This document shows, one piece after another, positions 8,594-17,971 of a DNA stretch of 64,000 bases. The translations under genes and the position numbers were made by a program. Each line of letters begins with the position of its first letter. The first letter of the stretch is position 1. The stretch is from Blautia sp. An249 (GTDB lineage: Bacteria; Bacillota; Clostridia; Lachnospirales; Lachnospiraceae), in the NCBI RefSeq assembly GCF_002159835.1, contig NZ_NFJL01000001.1, forward strand, positions 310,001-374,000. Direction: 5' to 3'. The notes under the pieces were generated by a model that did no database searches, was not told the origin of the DNA, and saw nothing but the letters and a program-made list of their open reading frames with translations.

Positions 8594-9652
8594 ATGATAA
8601 ATGAAGAAAAACAGAAAGCCCTTGAAGCGGCTTTAGGACAGATTGAGAAGGAATACGGCAAGGGGGCGGTTATGAAACTGGGCGAGTCCAATGCCCAGAT
8701 GCAGGTGGAGACCATTCCTACAGGTTCTCTCAGCCTGGATATTGCCCTGGGACTGGGCGGAATGCCGAAAGGAAGAATCATTGAGATTTACGGACCGGAA
8801 TCCAGCGGTAAGACAACGGTAGCCCTGCACATGGTGGCAGAGGTACAGAAGAGAGGCGGCATCGCAGGATTTATTGATGCAGAACATGCCTTAGATCCCG
8901 TATATGCGAAAAACATCGGTGTAGACATTGAGAATCTGTATATCTCCCAGCCGGATAACGGGGAACAGGCCCTGGAGATTACAGAAACCATGGTCCGTTC
9001 CGGAGCTGTGGATATTGTTATTGTGGACTCTGTGGCAGCTCTTGTTCCCAAGGCAGAGATTGACGGAGATATGGGAGACACCCATGTGGGACTTCAGGCA
9101 AGACTGATGTCTCAGGCTCTGCGTAAACTGACAGCAGTAATCAGCAAATCCAACTGTATTGTAATTTTCATCAACCAGTTACGTGAAAAGGTGGGAGTAA
9201 TGTTCGGAAATCCGGAGACAACCACCGGCGGAAGAGCTCTGAAATTCTATTCTTCCATCCGTCTGGATGTAAGGAAGGTGGAGACCCTGAAGCAGGGCGG
9301 GGAAATGGTAGGAAACCATACCAGAATCAAAGTAGTAAAGAATAAGGTGGCTCCTCCCTTCAAGCAGGCCGAGTTTGATATTATGTTCGGAGAAGGAATT
9401 TCCAAAGAAGGAGATATTCTGGATCTGGCAGTAGAACATCAGATTATTAATAAAAGCGGCGCCTGGTTTTCCTATGAAGGAAGCAAGATTGGACAGGGAA
9501 GAGAAAATGCGAAAAATTATCTGAGACAGAATCCGGAAGTCTGCAAAGAAGTGGAGCATAAAGTCCGGGTGGCCTGCCATCTGGAAGAAGAGGATGCTTC
9601 TGCGGAAAAGGAAACAGAAAATACAAAAAAAGAAGAGGAAAAACAGGAATAG
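8594..9652 (+). CDS. recA: Recombinase RecA
   Basis: This 352-residue protein has Walker [10 protein letters not shown] (67-75), the conserved [13 protein letters not shown] block, the loop-2 region beginning GNPETTTGG, and an acidic Glu/Lys-rich C-terminal tail. RecA forms filaments on single-stranded DNA, drives homologous pairing and triggers LexA self-cleavage. ATG 8594 follows AAAGGAG; an upstream in-frame start at 8537 falls on the predicted transcription start and SOS box and is rejected. recX follows 12 bases later and is probably cotranscribed. Confidence 0.99.
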   Translation: MINEEKQKALEAALGQIEKEYGKGAVMKLGESNAQMQVETIPTGSLSLDIALGLGGMPKGRIIEIYGPESSGKTTVALHMVAEVQKRGGIAGFIDAEHALDPVYAKNIGVDIENLYISQPDNGEQALEITETMVRSGAVDIVIVDSVAALVPKAEIDGDMGDTHVGLQARLMSQALRKLTAVISKSNCIVIFINQLREKVGVMFGNPETTTGGRALKFYSSIRLDVRKVETLKQGGEMVGNHTRIKVVKNKVAPPFKQAEFDIMFGEGISKEGDILDLAVEHQIINKSGAWFSYEGSKIGQGRENAKNYLRQNPEVCKEVEHKVRVACHLEEEDASAEKETENTKKEEEKQE

Positions 9653-9664
9653 CAGGGAACGGAT

Positions 9665-10138
9665 ATGGACGACGCTGTTAAGAAAGCCAGAACCCGGGCC
9701 ATGTATCTTCTGAAGGCCAGAAGCAGAACCCGGCAGGAGCTGTACCGGAGGCTGAAAGAGAAGGGCTTCCAGGATCCGGAGATTGAACAGGCCATTGCCT
9801 ATGTGGAATCTTACGGCTATATCGACGATTATAAATATGCCCAGAATTACATATTGTACCGGATACAGGAGAAAAGCAGACAGAAAATTCTGATGGAACT
9901 GCATCAGAAAGGGGTCAGCCGGGAGACCGCTGAGAGGGCCTGGGAGGAAATCATACAGATTCAGGCGCCCTGTGAGAGTGAACTGATCCGGAAGCTGGTA
10001 CAGAAAAAATGCGGTCAGCAAAGAGAACTGTCAGAGAAAGAATACCGGAGACTTTACGGCTTTCTGATTCGAAGAGGATTTCAGTTTGAGGATATTCGGC
10101 AGGTATTTGAGGAAGAAAAAATCCATATAAAATCTTGA
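9665..10138 (+). CDS. recX: RecA regulator RecX
   Basis: This 157-residue protein consists of tandem three-helix repeats typical of RecX: ARTRAMYLLKARSRTRQEL and EKGFQDPEIEQAIAYVESYGYIDD-like segments (each longer in full), followed by LHQKGVSRETAERAWEE. RecX binds RecA filaments and modulates their activity. It is directly downstream of recA and would share its SOS-regulated transcript. The last bases of the gene (TGA 10136-10138) lie inside the -35 element of the rny promoter. Confidence 0.93.
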   Translation: MDDAVKKARTRAMYLLKARSRTRQELYRRLKEKGFQDPEIEQAIAYVESYGYIDDYKYAQNYILYRIQEKSRQKILMELHQKGVSRETAERAWEEIIQIQAPCESELIRKLVQKKCGQQRELSEKEYRRLYGFLIRRGFQFEDIRQVFEEEKIHIKS

Positions 10139-10163
10139 CATAATTCTCAAAACAATATAAACT
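10135..10163 (+). promoter_or_regulatory. Promoter of rny overlapping the recX stop codon
   Basis: TTGACA (10135-10140) contains the recX stop codon. TATAAA (10156-10161, 15-base spacing) or TAAACT (10158-10163, 17-base spacing) could serve as -10. The predicted leader is about 40 bases. Confidence 0.65.
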
Positions 10164-10210
10164 TGTATTGTTGTAATTGTACAATGAAAACTAAATAAGG
10201 AGGTGCTCCT

Positions 10211-11770
10211 GTGACAAGCACAATAATTGTTGCAATTGTCGCTGTGGTAGTCGCGCTACTTATTGCGGTTCCTATTACTTGCAAGGTTGCCGTGGATAAC
10301 AAGGTGAAAAAAGATGCCGAAGTTATCGGAACAGCAGAAGAAAAAGCAAGAAGCATAATAGATGAAGCCTTAAAAACAGCCGAAACCAAAAAACGCGAAA
10401 CTCTCCTGGAAGTGAAAGAAGAGTCTCTCCGCACCAAAAACGAATTGGAAAAGGAAACAAAAGAGAGACGAAGCGAACTTCAGAAGTACGAAAAGCGTGT
10501 CCTGACAAAAGAGGAATCCGTGGACAAGAAAGCGGAAGCGCTGGAAAGACGGGAAGCAGAGTGTACAGCGAGATTTGCAGATTTGCAAATGAAAGAAAAA
10601 CGAGTGGAAGAACTCGAAGAAAAAGGAGTACAGGAACTGGAACGAGTTTCAGGACTGACCTCCGAACAGGCGAAAGAAGAACTGTTTAAAGCCGTAGAAG
10701 AAGATGTAAAGGTAGATGTGGCCAAACTTTACAAAGAACTGGAAAACCGGGCCAAAGAAGATGCTGAGAAGAAAGCCAGAGAGTATGTGGTAAACGCCAT
10801 TCAGAAATGTGCAGTGGATCATGTATCTGAGGCGACGATTTCTGTGGTTCAGCTTCCCAGTGATGAGATGAAAGGACGGATTATCGGTCGGGAAGGCCGC
10901 AATATCCGGACTCTGGAAACATTGACGGGCGTGGATCTGATTATTGACGATACACCGGAAGCAGTGGTGTTGTCCGGATTTGATCCTATCCGCCGGGAGA
11001 TTGCCAGAATCGCACTGGAAAAACTGATTGTGGATGGAAGAATTCATCCTGCACGGATTGAGGAAATGGTGGAAAAAGCGCAGAGAGAAGTGGAAAGCAA
11101 GATTCGTGAAGAAGGCGAAAATGCTGCCATTGAAGTAGGAGTACATGGTATCCATCCGGAACTGCTCCGACTCCTGGGACGTATGAAATTCCGTTCCAGT
11201 TACGGACAGAACGCTTTGAAACATTCCATAGAAGTCGCTCAGTTATGTGGACTGCTGGCAGGAGAGATTGGCGCGGATGTGCGGATTGCCAAACGTGCGG
11301 GACTGCTCCATGATATTGGAAAATCCATTGATCATGAAGTGGAAGGTTCTCACATTCAGATTGGCGTGGATTTATGCAGAAAGTACAAAGAATCTGCAGT
11401 CGTAATCAACGCCGTAGCGGCTCATCATGGCGACACAGAGCCGGAATCGCTGATTGCCTGTATTGTTCAGGCGGCTGATGCGATTTCAGCAGCAAGACCG
11501 GGAGCCAGAAGGGAGACTTTGGAAACCTATACAAACCGGTTGAAACAACTGGAAGACATTACAAATTCTTTCAAAGGTGTAGACAAGTCTTTCGCTATTC
11601 AGGCAGGAAGGGAAATTCGAGTGATGGTTGTGCCGGATCATGTGAATGATGCAGATATGGTATTATTAGCCAGAGACATCGCGAAACAGATTGAGGCAGA
11701 ACTGGAATATCCAGGACAAATTAAAGTGAATGTTATTCGTGAATCCCGAGTTGTAGAATATGCTAAATAA
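10211..11770 (+). CDS. rny: Ribonuclease Y
   Basis: This 519-residue membrane-anchored endoribonuclease initiates mRNA decay in Firmicutes. It has one N-terminal membrane helix (about 3-25), a long charged coiled coil (30-200), a KH domain with [11 protein letters not shown] near 226, and an HD domain with [13 protein letters not shown] near 366-378. Length matches Bacillus RNase Y. Start is GTG 10211 behind AAGGAGG. It has its own promoter and a strong terminator, so it is transcribed apart from recA-recX. Confidence 0.97.
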   Translation: MTSTIIVAIVAVVVALLIAVPITCKVAVDNKVKKDAEVIGTAEEKARSIIDEALKTAETKKRETLLEVKEESLRTKNELEKETKERRSELQKYEKRVLTKEESVDKKAEALERREAECTARFADLQMKEKRVEELEEKGVQELERVSGLTSEQAKEELFKAVEEDVKVDVAKLYKELENRAKEDAEKKAREYVVNAIQKCAVDHVSEATISVVQLPSDEMKGRIIGREGRNIRTLETLTGVDLIIDDTPEAVVLSGFDPIRREIARIALEKLIVDGRIHPARIEEMVEKAQREVESKIREEGENAAIEVGVHGIHPELLRLLGRMKFRSSYGQNALKHSIEVAQLCGLLAGEIGADVRIAKRAGLLHDIGKSIDHEVEGSHIQIGVDLCRKYKESAVVINAVAAHHGDTEPESLIACIVQAADAISAARPGARRETLETYTNRLKQLEDITNSFKGVDKSFAIQAGREIRVMVVPDHVNDADMVLLARDIAKQIEAELEYPGQIKVNVIRESRVVEYAK

Positions 11771-11786
11771 GTTCACCAATAGAAGG

Positions 11787-11825
11787 GACTGTTACAGAAA
11801 AGAAATTTTCTGTAACAGTCTTTTT
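11787..11825 (+). terminator. Rho-independent terminator after rny
   Basis: GACTGTTACAGAAAA, loop GAAA, TTTTCTGTAACAGTC, then TTTTT. The stem is a perfect 15 base pairs. Confidence 0.93.
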
Positions 11826-11882
11826 GCGTTGCGGTGGTTCTAGAAAGACGTCCTCATTCGTAAACTGAAAAGAGGTGAATGT

Positions 11883-12485
11883 ATGAAACGGTTCAGATTC
11901 AATAACGATTCAGGAAAATCTCTTTTCTGTTGGTTTGTTTTGCTGGGAGGATTTCTTCTGGGGGTTCTTCTGCCTAATATTTTCTGGAAAACTCAGATAC
12001 AGAAAGGGGGTTTTGCAGGGATATATTTGATGGAGACCTTTACAAGGGCAGAACTGGCATGGGAGGATTATTTTCTGCTGCTGATTAAAGAAAGAATGAC
12101 GGGAATCTTTTTGCTGATGATTTGCGGTGTATCGGTTTTTGGGGTGCCGGCCGCCCTTTTTATGTCCGTCTGGACGGGCTTCTTTCTGGGAGGGGTACTG
12201 ACTGTTTCTATCCTGCAGTTTGGCGCTGTGGGCGGCGTTGTGGGACTGGGACTTTTTTTTCCCCAATATGCACTTTACCTGCCTGTTTTATTTGTTTTGA
12301 CTTCCATGGCCTGCTCCTTTTCCTGTAAATGCTGGAAAAATCAGAAAATAACAGCAAAAGAACTGCGAAGTTACGGGGGAAAATGTCTGCTGTTAATCGG
12401 GATTCAGACGGCGGGAATTGCTTTGGAATGTTTCTTAAATCCCCTCTGCGTGGAGTTCCTTATAAACAAACTGCAGATTTTCTGA
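11883..12485 (+). CDS. spoIIM: Stage II sporulation protein M
   Basis: This 200-residue integral membrane protein has about five hydrophobic segments: near 14-33, 60-85, 90-112, 114-140 and 160-180. The fold and length fit SpoIIM, part of the SpoIID-SpoIIM-SpoIIP machine that remodels septal peptidoglycan during engulfment. ATG 11883 follows AGAGGTGAATGT. It stands alone between rny and xerD; spoIID and spoIIP are not in the window. Membrane topology and context support the call; conserved motifs are few. Confidence 0.85.
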   Translation: MKRFRFNNDSGKSLFCWFVLLGGFLLGVLLPNIFWKTQIQKGGFAGIYLMETFTRAELAWEDYFLLLIKERMTGIFLLMICGVSVFGVPAALFMSVWTGFFLGGVLTVSILQFGAVGGVVGLGLFFPQYALYLPVLFVLTSMACSFSCKCWKNQKITAKELRSYGGKCLLLIGIQTAGIALECFLNPLCVEFLINKLQIF

Positions 12486-12737
12486 TAAGTTTACATAAAA
12501 TGAAAAAGATCCAAAGAGAACTATTTTCCAAAAAAATTTTTTTGCGGAAGGATACGGCAGGATACAATATATTGATAGAAGTAAAGAAAAATCACGATAT
12601 GTAGTACGGATGAAAAAATGCTGAAAAAGCCCGGTTTTTCCGGGAGAAAAAGGGTTTGCTTTTTTGCGATTTTTCCGTATAATAAAGCATATGAAAAAAG
12701 AAAAAGAAACGATACACAAGATTAAGGAACGAAAGAC
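12486..12737. other. spoIIM-xerD intergenic region
   Basis: This AT-rich stretch has no gene. It contains an A7/T7 run at 12526-12545, a small hairpin CCCGG-TTTTT-CCGGG near 12630-12644 whose T-run lies on the minus strand (GGGCTTTTT), and the xerD promoter. No good plus-strand terminator for spoIIM is seen. Confidence 0.5.
12656..12683 (+). promoter_or_regulatory. Promoter of xerD
   Basis: TTGCTT (12656-12661), 16-base spacer, TATAAT (12678-12683), about 55 bases before the xerD start. Confidence 0.6.
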
Positions 12738-13622
12738 ATGGAAAGTTTAATTCGCGAGTTTGTAAGCTATTTACATAAGATGAAAAAAACTTCCAGAAAT
12801 ACCGAATTATCTTATCAGCGGGATTTGAAGAAGATGCAGGGGTTTCTGGAACAGCAGGGGATTCAGAAAGCGGAAGAGGTGACCTGCACTCATTTGAACA
12901 GTTATCTTCTGTATCTGGAACAGGAGAATTTTGCCTCTTCCACGATTTCCAGAAGCGTTGCCTCCATCCGGGCATTTTTTCAGTATTTGTTTAAAGAAGG
13001 TTATCTCCGGCAGGATCCTTCGGAGCAGTTGAAGCCTCCGAAAGTGGAGAAGAAAGCGCCGGAGATTTTAAGTGTTGAGGAAGTGGATAAGCTTTTGAAA
13101 CAGCCGGATCTGGAAACGGCCAAGGGGATAAGAGATAAGGCTATGCTGGAGCTTTTATATGCTACGGGAATGAGAGTCAGCGAATTGATTCATTTAAATC
13201 TTTCTGATGTAAATATGCAGATGGGATATGTAATCTGCCGGGAGAGTACGAGAGATCGGATCATCCCCTTTGGCAGTGTGTGCCAGAAGGCTCTGGGAAG
13301 GTATCTGGAGAAATCCAGGGAATGTCTGTTGAAAGGGTGCAGAGAAGAGAGTCTGTTTACCAACTGCAGCGGAAAGTCCATGAGCCGTCAGGGATTCTGG
13401 AAGGTGCTGAAGGGATATGCAGACAGCGCCGGGATTAAAGGCGACATTACGCCCCACACCCTGCGTCATTCCTTTGCTGTTCATATGCTTCAGAATGGGG
13501 CAGATATTAAAAGCGTGCAGGAAATGCTGGGACATTCGGATGTTTCCACAACTCAGATTTATTTAAACATGAACGTGAATAAGATACGGGATGTGTATAT
13601 GAAAGCCCATCCCAGAAAATAA
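12738..13622 (+). CDS. xerD: Tyrosine recombinase XerD
   Basis: This 294-residue recombinase has an N-terminal SAM-like core-binding domain (1-105) and a catalytic domain with R146 (in ATGMRVSEL), H240 and R243 (in HTLRHSF), H266 (in GHSDVSTTQ) and nucleophile Y275. Xer recombinases resolve chromosome dimers at dif near the terminus. Length and the spoIIM neighbour match the housekeeping XerD of Firmicutes rather than an integrase of a mobile element. No att-like repeats flank it. Confidence 0.93.
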   Translation: MESLIREFVSYLHKMKKTSRNTELSYQRDLKKMQGFLEQQGIQKAEEVTCTHLNSYLLYLEQENFASSTISRSVASIRAFFQYLFKEGYLRQDPSEQLKPPKVEKKAPEILSVEEVDKLLKQPDLETAKGIRDKAMLELLYATGMRVSELIHLNLSDVNMQMGYVICRESTRDRIIPFGSVCQKALGRYLEKSRECLLKGCREESLFTNCSGKSMSRQGFWKVLKGYADSAGIKGDITPHTLRHSFAVHMLQNGADIKSVQEMLGHSDVSTTQIYLNMNVNKIRDVYMKAHPRK

Positions 13623-13665
13623 AAATCGCCGTAAAAGAAGCGTATTCTTTTACGGCAATTTTTTT
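13621..13665. terminator. Bidirectional terminator between xerD and DAHP synthase
   Basis: GCCGTAAAAGAA (13628-13639) pairs perfectly with TTCTTTTACGGC (13645-13656). It is flanked by AAAAA on the left and a T-run on the right, so it can serve both convergent genes. Confidence 0.92.
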
Positions 13666-14698
13666 AGCACATTTCCGCAATGGTATAAAGAAGTTTTTCA
13701 GATTCCTCCCAGCCAAGGCAGGCATCAGTAATGGATTTTCCGTAGATATGGGGCTCAGCGCCGATTTTCTGATTTCCATTTTCAATGTAGCTTTCAATCA
13801 TAAGACCCTTAACCATAGAGCGTAAAGAGGAATCGACCTGACGGCTGTGAAGCACCTCTTTGGCAATCCGCACCTGCTGATCGTACTGCTTATTGGAATT
13901 GGAATGGTTGGTATCCACAATGATGGCCGGATTAACTAATTCCTGTTCCTGATATTTTTCCACCAGAAGCCGGAGATCTTCATAGTGATAATTGGGGATA
14001 GCTTCGCCGTGTTTATTAACGGCTCCCCTTAAAATCGTATGAGCCAGAGGATTTCCGGTGGTTTTAACTTCCCAGCCTCTGTAAATAAAACGGTGGGGAT
14101 GCTGAGCCGCATAAACGGAGTTCAGCATGACACTGAAATCACCACTGGTGGGATTTTTCATTCCGGCAGGTACATCCATACCGCTGACAGTCAGACGGTG
14201 CTGCTGGTCTTCTACCGAACGGGCGCCCACGGCCACATAGGAGAGAATATCAGATAAATATCTCCAGTTCTCCGGATAGAGCATTTCATCTGCACAGGTA
14301 AAATCTGTTTCCTCAATGGCACGGATATGCATTTTACGGATAGCGATAAGACCGGCCAGAAGATTTGGTTTTTTCTCCGGATCCGGCTGGTGAACCATGC
14401 CTTTGTAGCCATCTCCCGTGGTACGCGGCTTATTGGTATAAACCCGGGGGATAATCAGGACCTTATCCTCAATGGCATCCTGTACTTTCCGAAGCCGGGT
14501 AAGATAGTCACATACGGCGTCTTCGTTATCGGCAGAACAGGGACCGATAATAGCCAGAAACTTATCGGATTTTCCGGTAAATATATCGCGGATTTCCTGA
14601 TCGCGCTGATTTTTCAGAGCTTTGACTCTTTCGGAGATGGGATACTGTCCGCGAATCTCAGAAGGGGTAGGTAATTTTGTAATAAATTCAAATCCCAT
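13664..14698 (-). CDS. aroF: 3-deoxy-7-phosphoheptulonate synthase (DAHP synthase, AroG/F/H type)
   Basis: This 344-residue type I-alpha DAHP synthase joins phosphoenolpyruvate and erythrose 4-phosphate at the start of the shikimate pathway. Signatures are IGPCSADNEDAV, the metal- and substrate-binding KPRTTGDGYKG, VGARSVEDQQHR and DTNHSNSNKQ. Length and motifs match the E. coli-like feedback-regulated family rather than the short AroA-beta form. The start ATG follows AAGGAG. It has its own promoter and does not sit with other aromatic genes here, so the effector amino acid cannot be inferred. Confidence 0.95.
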   Translation of the reverse strand: MGFEFITKLPTPSEIRGQYPISERVKALKNQRDQEIRDIFTGKSDKFLAIIGPCSADNEDAVCDYLTRLRKVQDAIEDKVLIIPRVYTNKPRTTGDGYKGMVHQPDPEKKPNLLAGLIAIRKMHIRAIEETDFTCADEMLYPENWRYLSDILSYVAVGARSVEDQQHRLTVSGMDVPAGMKNPTSGDFSVMLNSVYAAQHPHRFIYRGWEVKTTGNPLAHTILRGAVNKHGEAIPNYHYEDLRLLVEKYQEQELVNPAIIVDTNHSNSNKQYDQQVRIAKEVLHSRQVDSSLRSMVKGLMIESYIENGNQKIGAEPHIYGKSITDACLGWEESEKLLYTIAEMC

Positions 14699-14749
14699 AT
14701 GTCGTTCTCCTTTTCACTTTGTTTTATCTTTTTGTTACAGCCATGGGTT

Positions 14750-14779
14750 ATTATAATATAGAACCCCCTTTTTTGACAA
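14750..14779 (-). promoter_or_regulatory. Promoter of the DAHP synthase gene
   Basis: On the minus strand: TTGTCA (14779-14774), 18-base spacer, TATAAT (14755-14750). The promoter overlaps the last codons of the upstream flippase gene. Confidence 0.65.
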
Positions 14780-16100
14780 GTGTATCCTTAAAAAGTCGGT
14801 AAAGGGTAAATCCGTGCAGAAAGGTAAGCAGAAGTTCTCCCAGAAGGATTCCCCATAAGTAACCCCGGATTCCGAAGACGGGAATGAAAAACGCCACAAA
14901 GAAAATGCGGATGCTGATGGACGATACATTGTGTACCAGACAGGCAGAGGGTTTTCCGAGGCCGTTTAAGATGCTGGAAAGGGCCGTATTTGTGTACAGA
15001 AAGGGGCAGATAAAGGCCATAATCCGGATAAAGGTGCCGGCAGTAGAATTATCAAAGAGGAAGAGACCGAGAAAGTTTCCTGATAAAAAGAAGAAAATTC
15101 CGCAGCCGGCTCCCAGAAGCAGACAGCTTTGAACTGCTTTTGTGATGGTCCGCTGCAGGGTTCTGCGGTATCCCAGGGCCTGAATTTCAGCGATAGAGGG
15201 CAGGAGCATTACAGAGGCAGAGTTGGTTATGGCGGAAGGAAAAAGAATTAAAGGAAGGGTCATTCCTGTAAAAATGCCATAAAGACTCAGAGCCTCTGAT
15301 GAGGAGAGGCCAAATTTTATAAGCTGCCGGGGGATGAGGATCACTTCAATGCTGCTTAACAGGGTTAAAAGCACCCGGTTCAAAGTTAAAGGGACAGACA
15401 TGTGCAGCAAATCCGAGAAGATTTCTCCCGGATGCGCAATGGAAAAAATGCGGTAGCGGTGAGTCTGGAAGTTCCAGCTCATAACCAGAAGGGAAGAGAG
15501 GGCTGCCGCAAGTTCCCCTGCCAGAATGCCGGCGACGGCGATTAGAGGAGTGGGGGAGAAGCCCTTTGAAAGGGCGATCTGGTAAACAAGAAACGCAGTG
15601 AAAACCCGAAAAGTCTGCTCCAGCAGCAGAATCACAGAGGGCGCGCCTGTTTTCTTCTGACCGTAATGGTAGCTGTTTACGCAGGAGTGCAGACTGCTTA
15701 AAGGAATGGCAAAAGCCAGCAGGCGAAGCAAAGGTGCCGTCCGGGGTTCCGCCAGAAGCTGAATGCTGATAAAGTCTGCCTGATTGTGAACCAGACAGGA
15801 CAGACCAATGGAAAAGAGCAGGGAGAACGTACAGCCGAGAACAAATCCGTCATTGGCTCTTTTCGGGTTTTTTTGCGCGAACTGAGAAGCGATAAACCGG
15901 GAAAGAGCTGTCTGCATACCGGCAGTGGTAACTGCCAGAAGGAGTCCCTGTACCGGAAAAATAAGCTGGTAGATGCCCAGCCCCTCCGCACCAATTGTCT
16001 GGGATAGGAATATTCTATAGAAGAATCCGATTATTTTGCTTAGAAATCCGGTAAAAGTAAGAATGATGGTTCCTTTCAGGAAACTTTTTTTTAATTGCAT
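14751..16100 (-). CDS. SpoVB/MurJ-type polysaccharide flippase
   Basis: This 449-residue polytopic membrane protein has about 12-14 hydrophobic segments and begins KKSFLKGTIILTFTGFLSK, a start typical of the MOP-superfamily proteins annotated as stage V sporulation protein B. It probably flips a lipid-linked cell-wall or cortex precursor across the membrane. Which precursor, and whether it acts in growth or sporulation, cannot be told from sequence. ATG at 16100 has only a weak upstream purine stretch. It is divergent from iscS. Confidence 0.85.
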   Translation of the reverse strand: MQLKKSFLKGTIILTFTGFLSKIIGFFYRIFLSQTIGAEGLGIYQLIFPVQGLLLAVTTAGMQTALSRFIASQFAQKNPKRANDGFVLGCTFSLLFSIGLSCLVHNQADFISIQLLAEPRTAPLLRLLAFAIPLSSLHSCVNSYHYGQKKTGAPSVILLLEQTFRVFTAFLVYQIALSKGFSPTPLIAVAGILAGELAAALSSLLVMSWNFQTHRYRIFSIAHPGEIFSDLLHMSVPLTLNRVLLTLLSSIEVILIPRQLIKFGLSSSEALSLYGIFTGMTLPLILFPSAITNSASVMLLPSIAEIQALGYRRTLQRTITKAVQSCLLLGAGCGIFFFLSGNFLGLFLFDNSTAGTFIRIMAFICPFLYTNTALSSILNGLGKPSACLVHNVSSISIRIFFVAFFIPVFGIRGYLWGILLGELLLTFLHGFTLYRLFKDTLVKKGGSIL

Positions 16101-16143
16101 ATTACAGGAAACCTTTTTTTACTAACATATTCGTCACTTCCCC

Positions 16144-16172
16144 TTGACAGAACTTTAAAAGAAGAATACAAT
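16144..16172 (+). promoter_or_regulatory. Consensus promoter of iscS-iscU-mnmA
   Basis: TTGACA (16144-16149), 17-base spacer, TACAAT (16167-16172). The predicted leader to iscS is about 88 bases. I could not recognise an IscR site. Confidence 0.8.
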
Positions 16173-16266
16173 AGTTTCTGGAAAGAGTACCAAAAAAGTA
16201 CAGTTTTATATAAAGTGAAAATCTCTGGAAGATATTCGAAAAAAGAAAGATGGGAGAGTGGAGATC

Positions 16267-17457
16267 ATGGGAAAACTTATATATTTAGATAATGCGGCAA
16301 CCACAAAAACAGATCCAAAAGTTGTAGAGGCGATGATTCCATATTTTTCAGAAAACTACGGAAATCCCTCCAGTATTTATGAACTGGCTGGGAAAAGCAA
16401 GACGGCCATGGAGGAAGCAAGGGAGAAAATTGCCGGGGTATTAAATGCCAGAACCAATGAAATCTATTTTACGGCCGGGGGAAGCGAAGCAGACAACTGG
16501 GCGCTGGTGGCGGCCTTTGACGCTTACGCCCAAAAGGGAAACCACATTATTACAACGAAAATTGAACACCATGCAATTTTGCATACCTGTGAATATCTGG
16601 AGAAATACAGAGGAGCAAGGATTACGTATCTGGATGTGGACGAAAACGGAATTGTAAAACTGGATGAGCTGGAGAAAGCCATAACAGAGGAGACCATTTT
16701 AATCTCCATTATGTTTGCCAATAATGAGATTGGAAGCATTCAGCCTGTCCGGGAAATCGGAATGATTGCCAGAGAACATCAGATTTTATTCCACACAGAC
16801 GCAGTACAGGCATTTGGACAGCTTCCAATTGATGTGGACGCACTGAATATTGATATGCTGAGTTCTTCCGCCCATAAAATTAACGGACCAAAAGGGATTG
16901 GCTTTCTTTATATCCGAAAAGGAGTCAAAATACGCTCCTTCATACATGGCGGAGCCCAGGAGAGAAAGAGAAGAGCCGGAACAGAAAATGTACCGGGAAT
17001 TGTAGGCTATGGGGAGGCTGCCCGCCTTGCAGAAGAAAGCAGAGAAGAGAGAACGGCCAGAGAACAGGAACTGAGAGATTATCTGATTGAGAGAATTTTA
17101 AAAGAGGTTCCCTACTGCCGGCTGAACGGAGACCAAAAGAGGCGGCTTCCCAACAATGTAAATATCAGTTTTGAATTTATCGAAGGGGAATCCCTGTTGC
17201 TGATGCTGGACGGATATGGAATCTGTGCTTCCAGCGGATCGGCATGTACCTCCGGTTCCCTGGATCCGTCTCACGTCCTTCTGGCTATCGGACTTCCTCA
17301 TGAGATTGCCCATGGCTCTCTGCGGCTGACTCTGGGCAAAGAGACAACAAAGGAAGAGATTGATTATACGGTTGATAAAATTAAAGAAGTGGTAAGCCAG
17401 TTAAGGAGCATGTCTCCTTTGTATGAAGATTTTATGAAAAAACAGAACAGGAAATAA
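16267..17457 (+). CDS. iscS: Cysteine desulfurase (IscS/NifS class)
   Basis: This 396-residue PLP enzyme takes sulfur from cysteine as a persulfide. The start LIYLDNAATT is typical, HTDAVQAFG binds cofactor, the PLP lysine is K204 in SSSAHKINGPKG, and the persulfide cysteine is C327 in SSGSACTSG. ATG 16267 is preferred over GTG 16258, which sits on the ribosome site. It leads an operon with the scaffold iscU and with mnmA, so it likely supplies sulfur both for Fe-S clusters and for tRNA 2-thiouridine. Confidence 0.96.
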   Translation: MGKLIYLDNAATTKTDPKVVEAMIPYFSENYGNPSSIYELAGKSKTAMEEAREKIAGVLNARTNEIYFTAGGSEADNWALVAAFDAYAQKGNHIITTKIEHHAILHTCEYLEKYRGARITYLDVDENGIVKLDELEKAITEETILISIMFANNEIGSIQPVREIGMIAREHQILFHTDAVQAFGQLPIDVDALNIDMLSSSAHKINGPKGIGFLYIRKGVKIRSFIHGGAQERKRRAGTENVPGIVGYGEAARLAEESREERTAREQELRDYLIERILKEVPYCRLNGDQKRRLPNNVNISFEFIEGESLLLMLDGYGICASSGSACTSGSLDPSHVLLAIGLPHEIAHGSLRLTLGKETTKEEIDYTVDKIKEVVSQLRSMSPLYEDFMKKQNRK

Positions 17458-17524
17458 AATACAAGGTATATTTTATTTAAAACTGAGAAAAAATTGTGAA
17501 AAGACTTGTCAGGAGGAAAAAAAG

Positions 17525-17971
17525 ATGTATAGTGAAAAAGTAATGGATCATTTTCAGAACCCGAGGAATGTGGGTGAGATAGAAGACGCAAGCGGAGTAG
17601 GAACTGTGGGAAATGCAAAGTGCGGGGATATTATGAGAATTTATCTGGATATTGACGATGAGACCCATGTTATCCGTGACTGCAAATTTAAAACTTTCGG
17701 CTGCGGGGCGGCTGTGGCTACCAGCAGTATGGCCACAGAGCTGGTAAAAGGCAAAACCATTGAAGAAGCAATGAAAGTAACCAACAAAGCTGTAATGGAA
17801 GCGTTAGATGGCCTGCCGCCTGTGAAAGTGCACTGCTCCCTGCTGGCAGAAGAGGCAATTCATGCCGCTCTCTGGGATTATGCCCAGAAGCACGGGATTA
17901 CCGTAGAAGGTCTTTCAAAACCCAAGTCTGACATTCATGAGGGGGAAGAGGAAGCAGAGGAAGAGTATTAA
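17525..17971 (+). CDS. iscU: Iron-sulfur cluster scaffold protein IscU/NifU-N
   Basis: This 148-residue scaffold has the three conserved cysteines C33 (AKCGD), C60 (FGCGAA) and C104 (VHCSLL), with the conserved aspartate D35 beside the first. It receives sulfur from the upstream desulfurase and assembles Fe-S clusters. The C-terminus is acidic (HEGEEEAEEE). ATG 17525 follows AGGAGG. Its stop overlaps the mnmA start by one base (TAATG), which indicates translational coupling. Confidence 0.96.
   Translation: MYSEKVMDHFQNPRNVGEIEDASGVGTVGNAKCGDIMRIYLDIDDETHVIRDCKFKTFGCGAAVATSSMATELVKGKTIEEAMKVTNKAVMEALDGLPPVKVHCSLLAEEAIHAALWDYAQKHGITVEGLSKPKSDIHEGEEEAEEEY

Noticed and set aside
9179-10021. Long open frame (280 codons) on the minus strand opposite recA and recX
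   Set aside because: It is a shadow of purine-rich coding on the plus strand: Phe/Leu/Ile-rich, no family resemblance, no ribosome site, and it spans two certain genes.
12629-12650. CCCGG/CCGGG hairpin as terminator of spoIIM
   Set aside because: The T-run is on the minus strand, and no minus-strand gene uses it; on the plus strand the hairpin is followed by A-rich sequence.
12738-13622. xerD as an integrase of a mobile element
   Set aside because: Length, motifs and the spoIIM neighbour match the housekeeping recombinase; no flanking att repeats or cargo genes.
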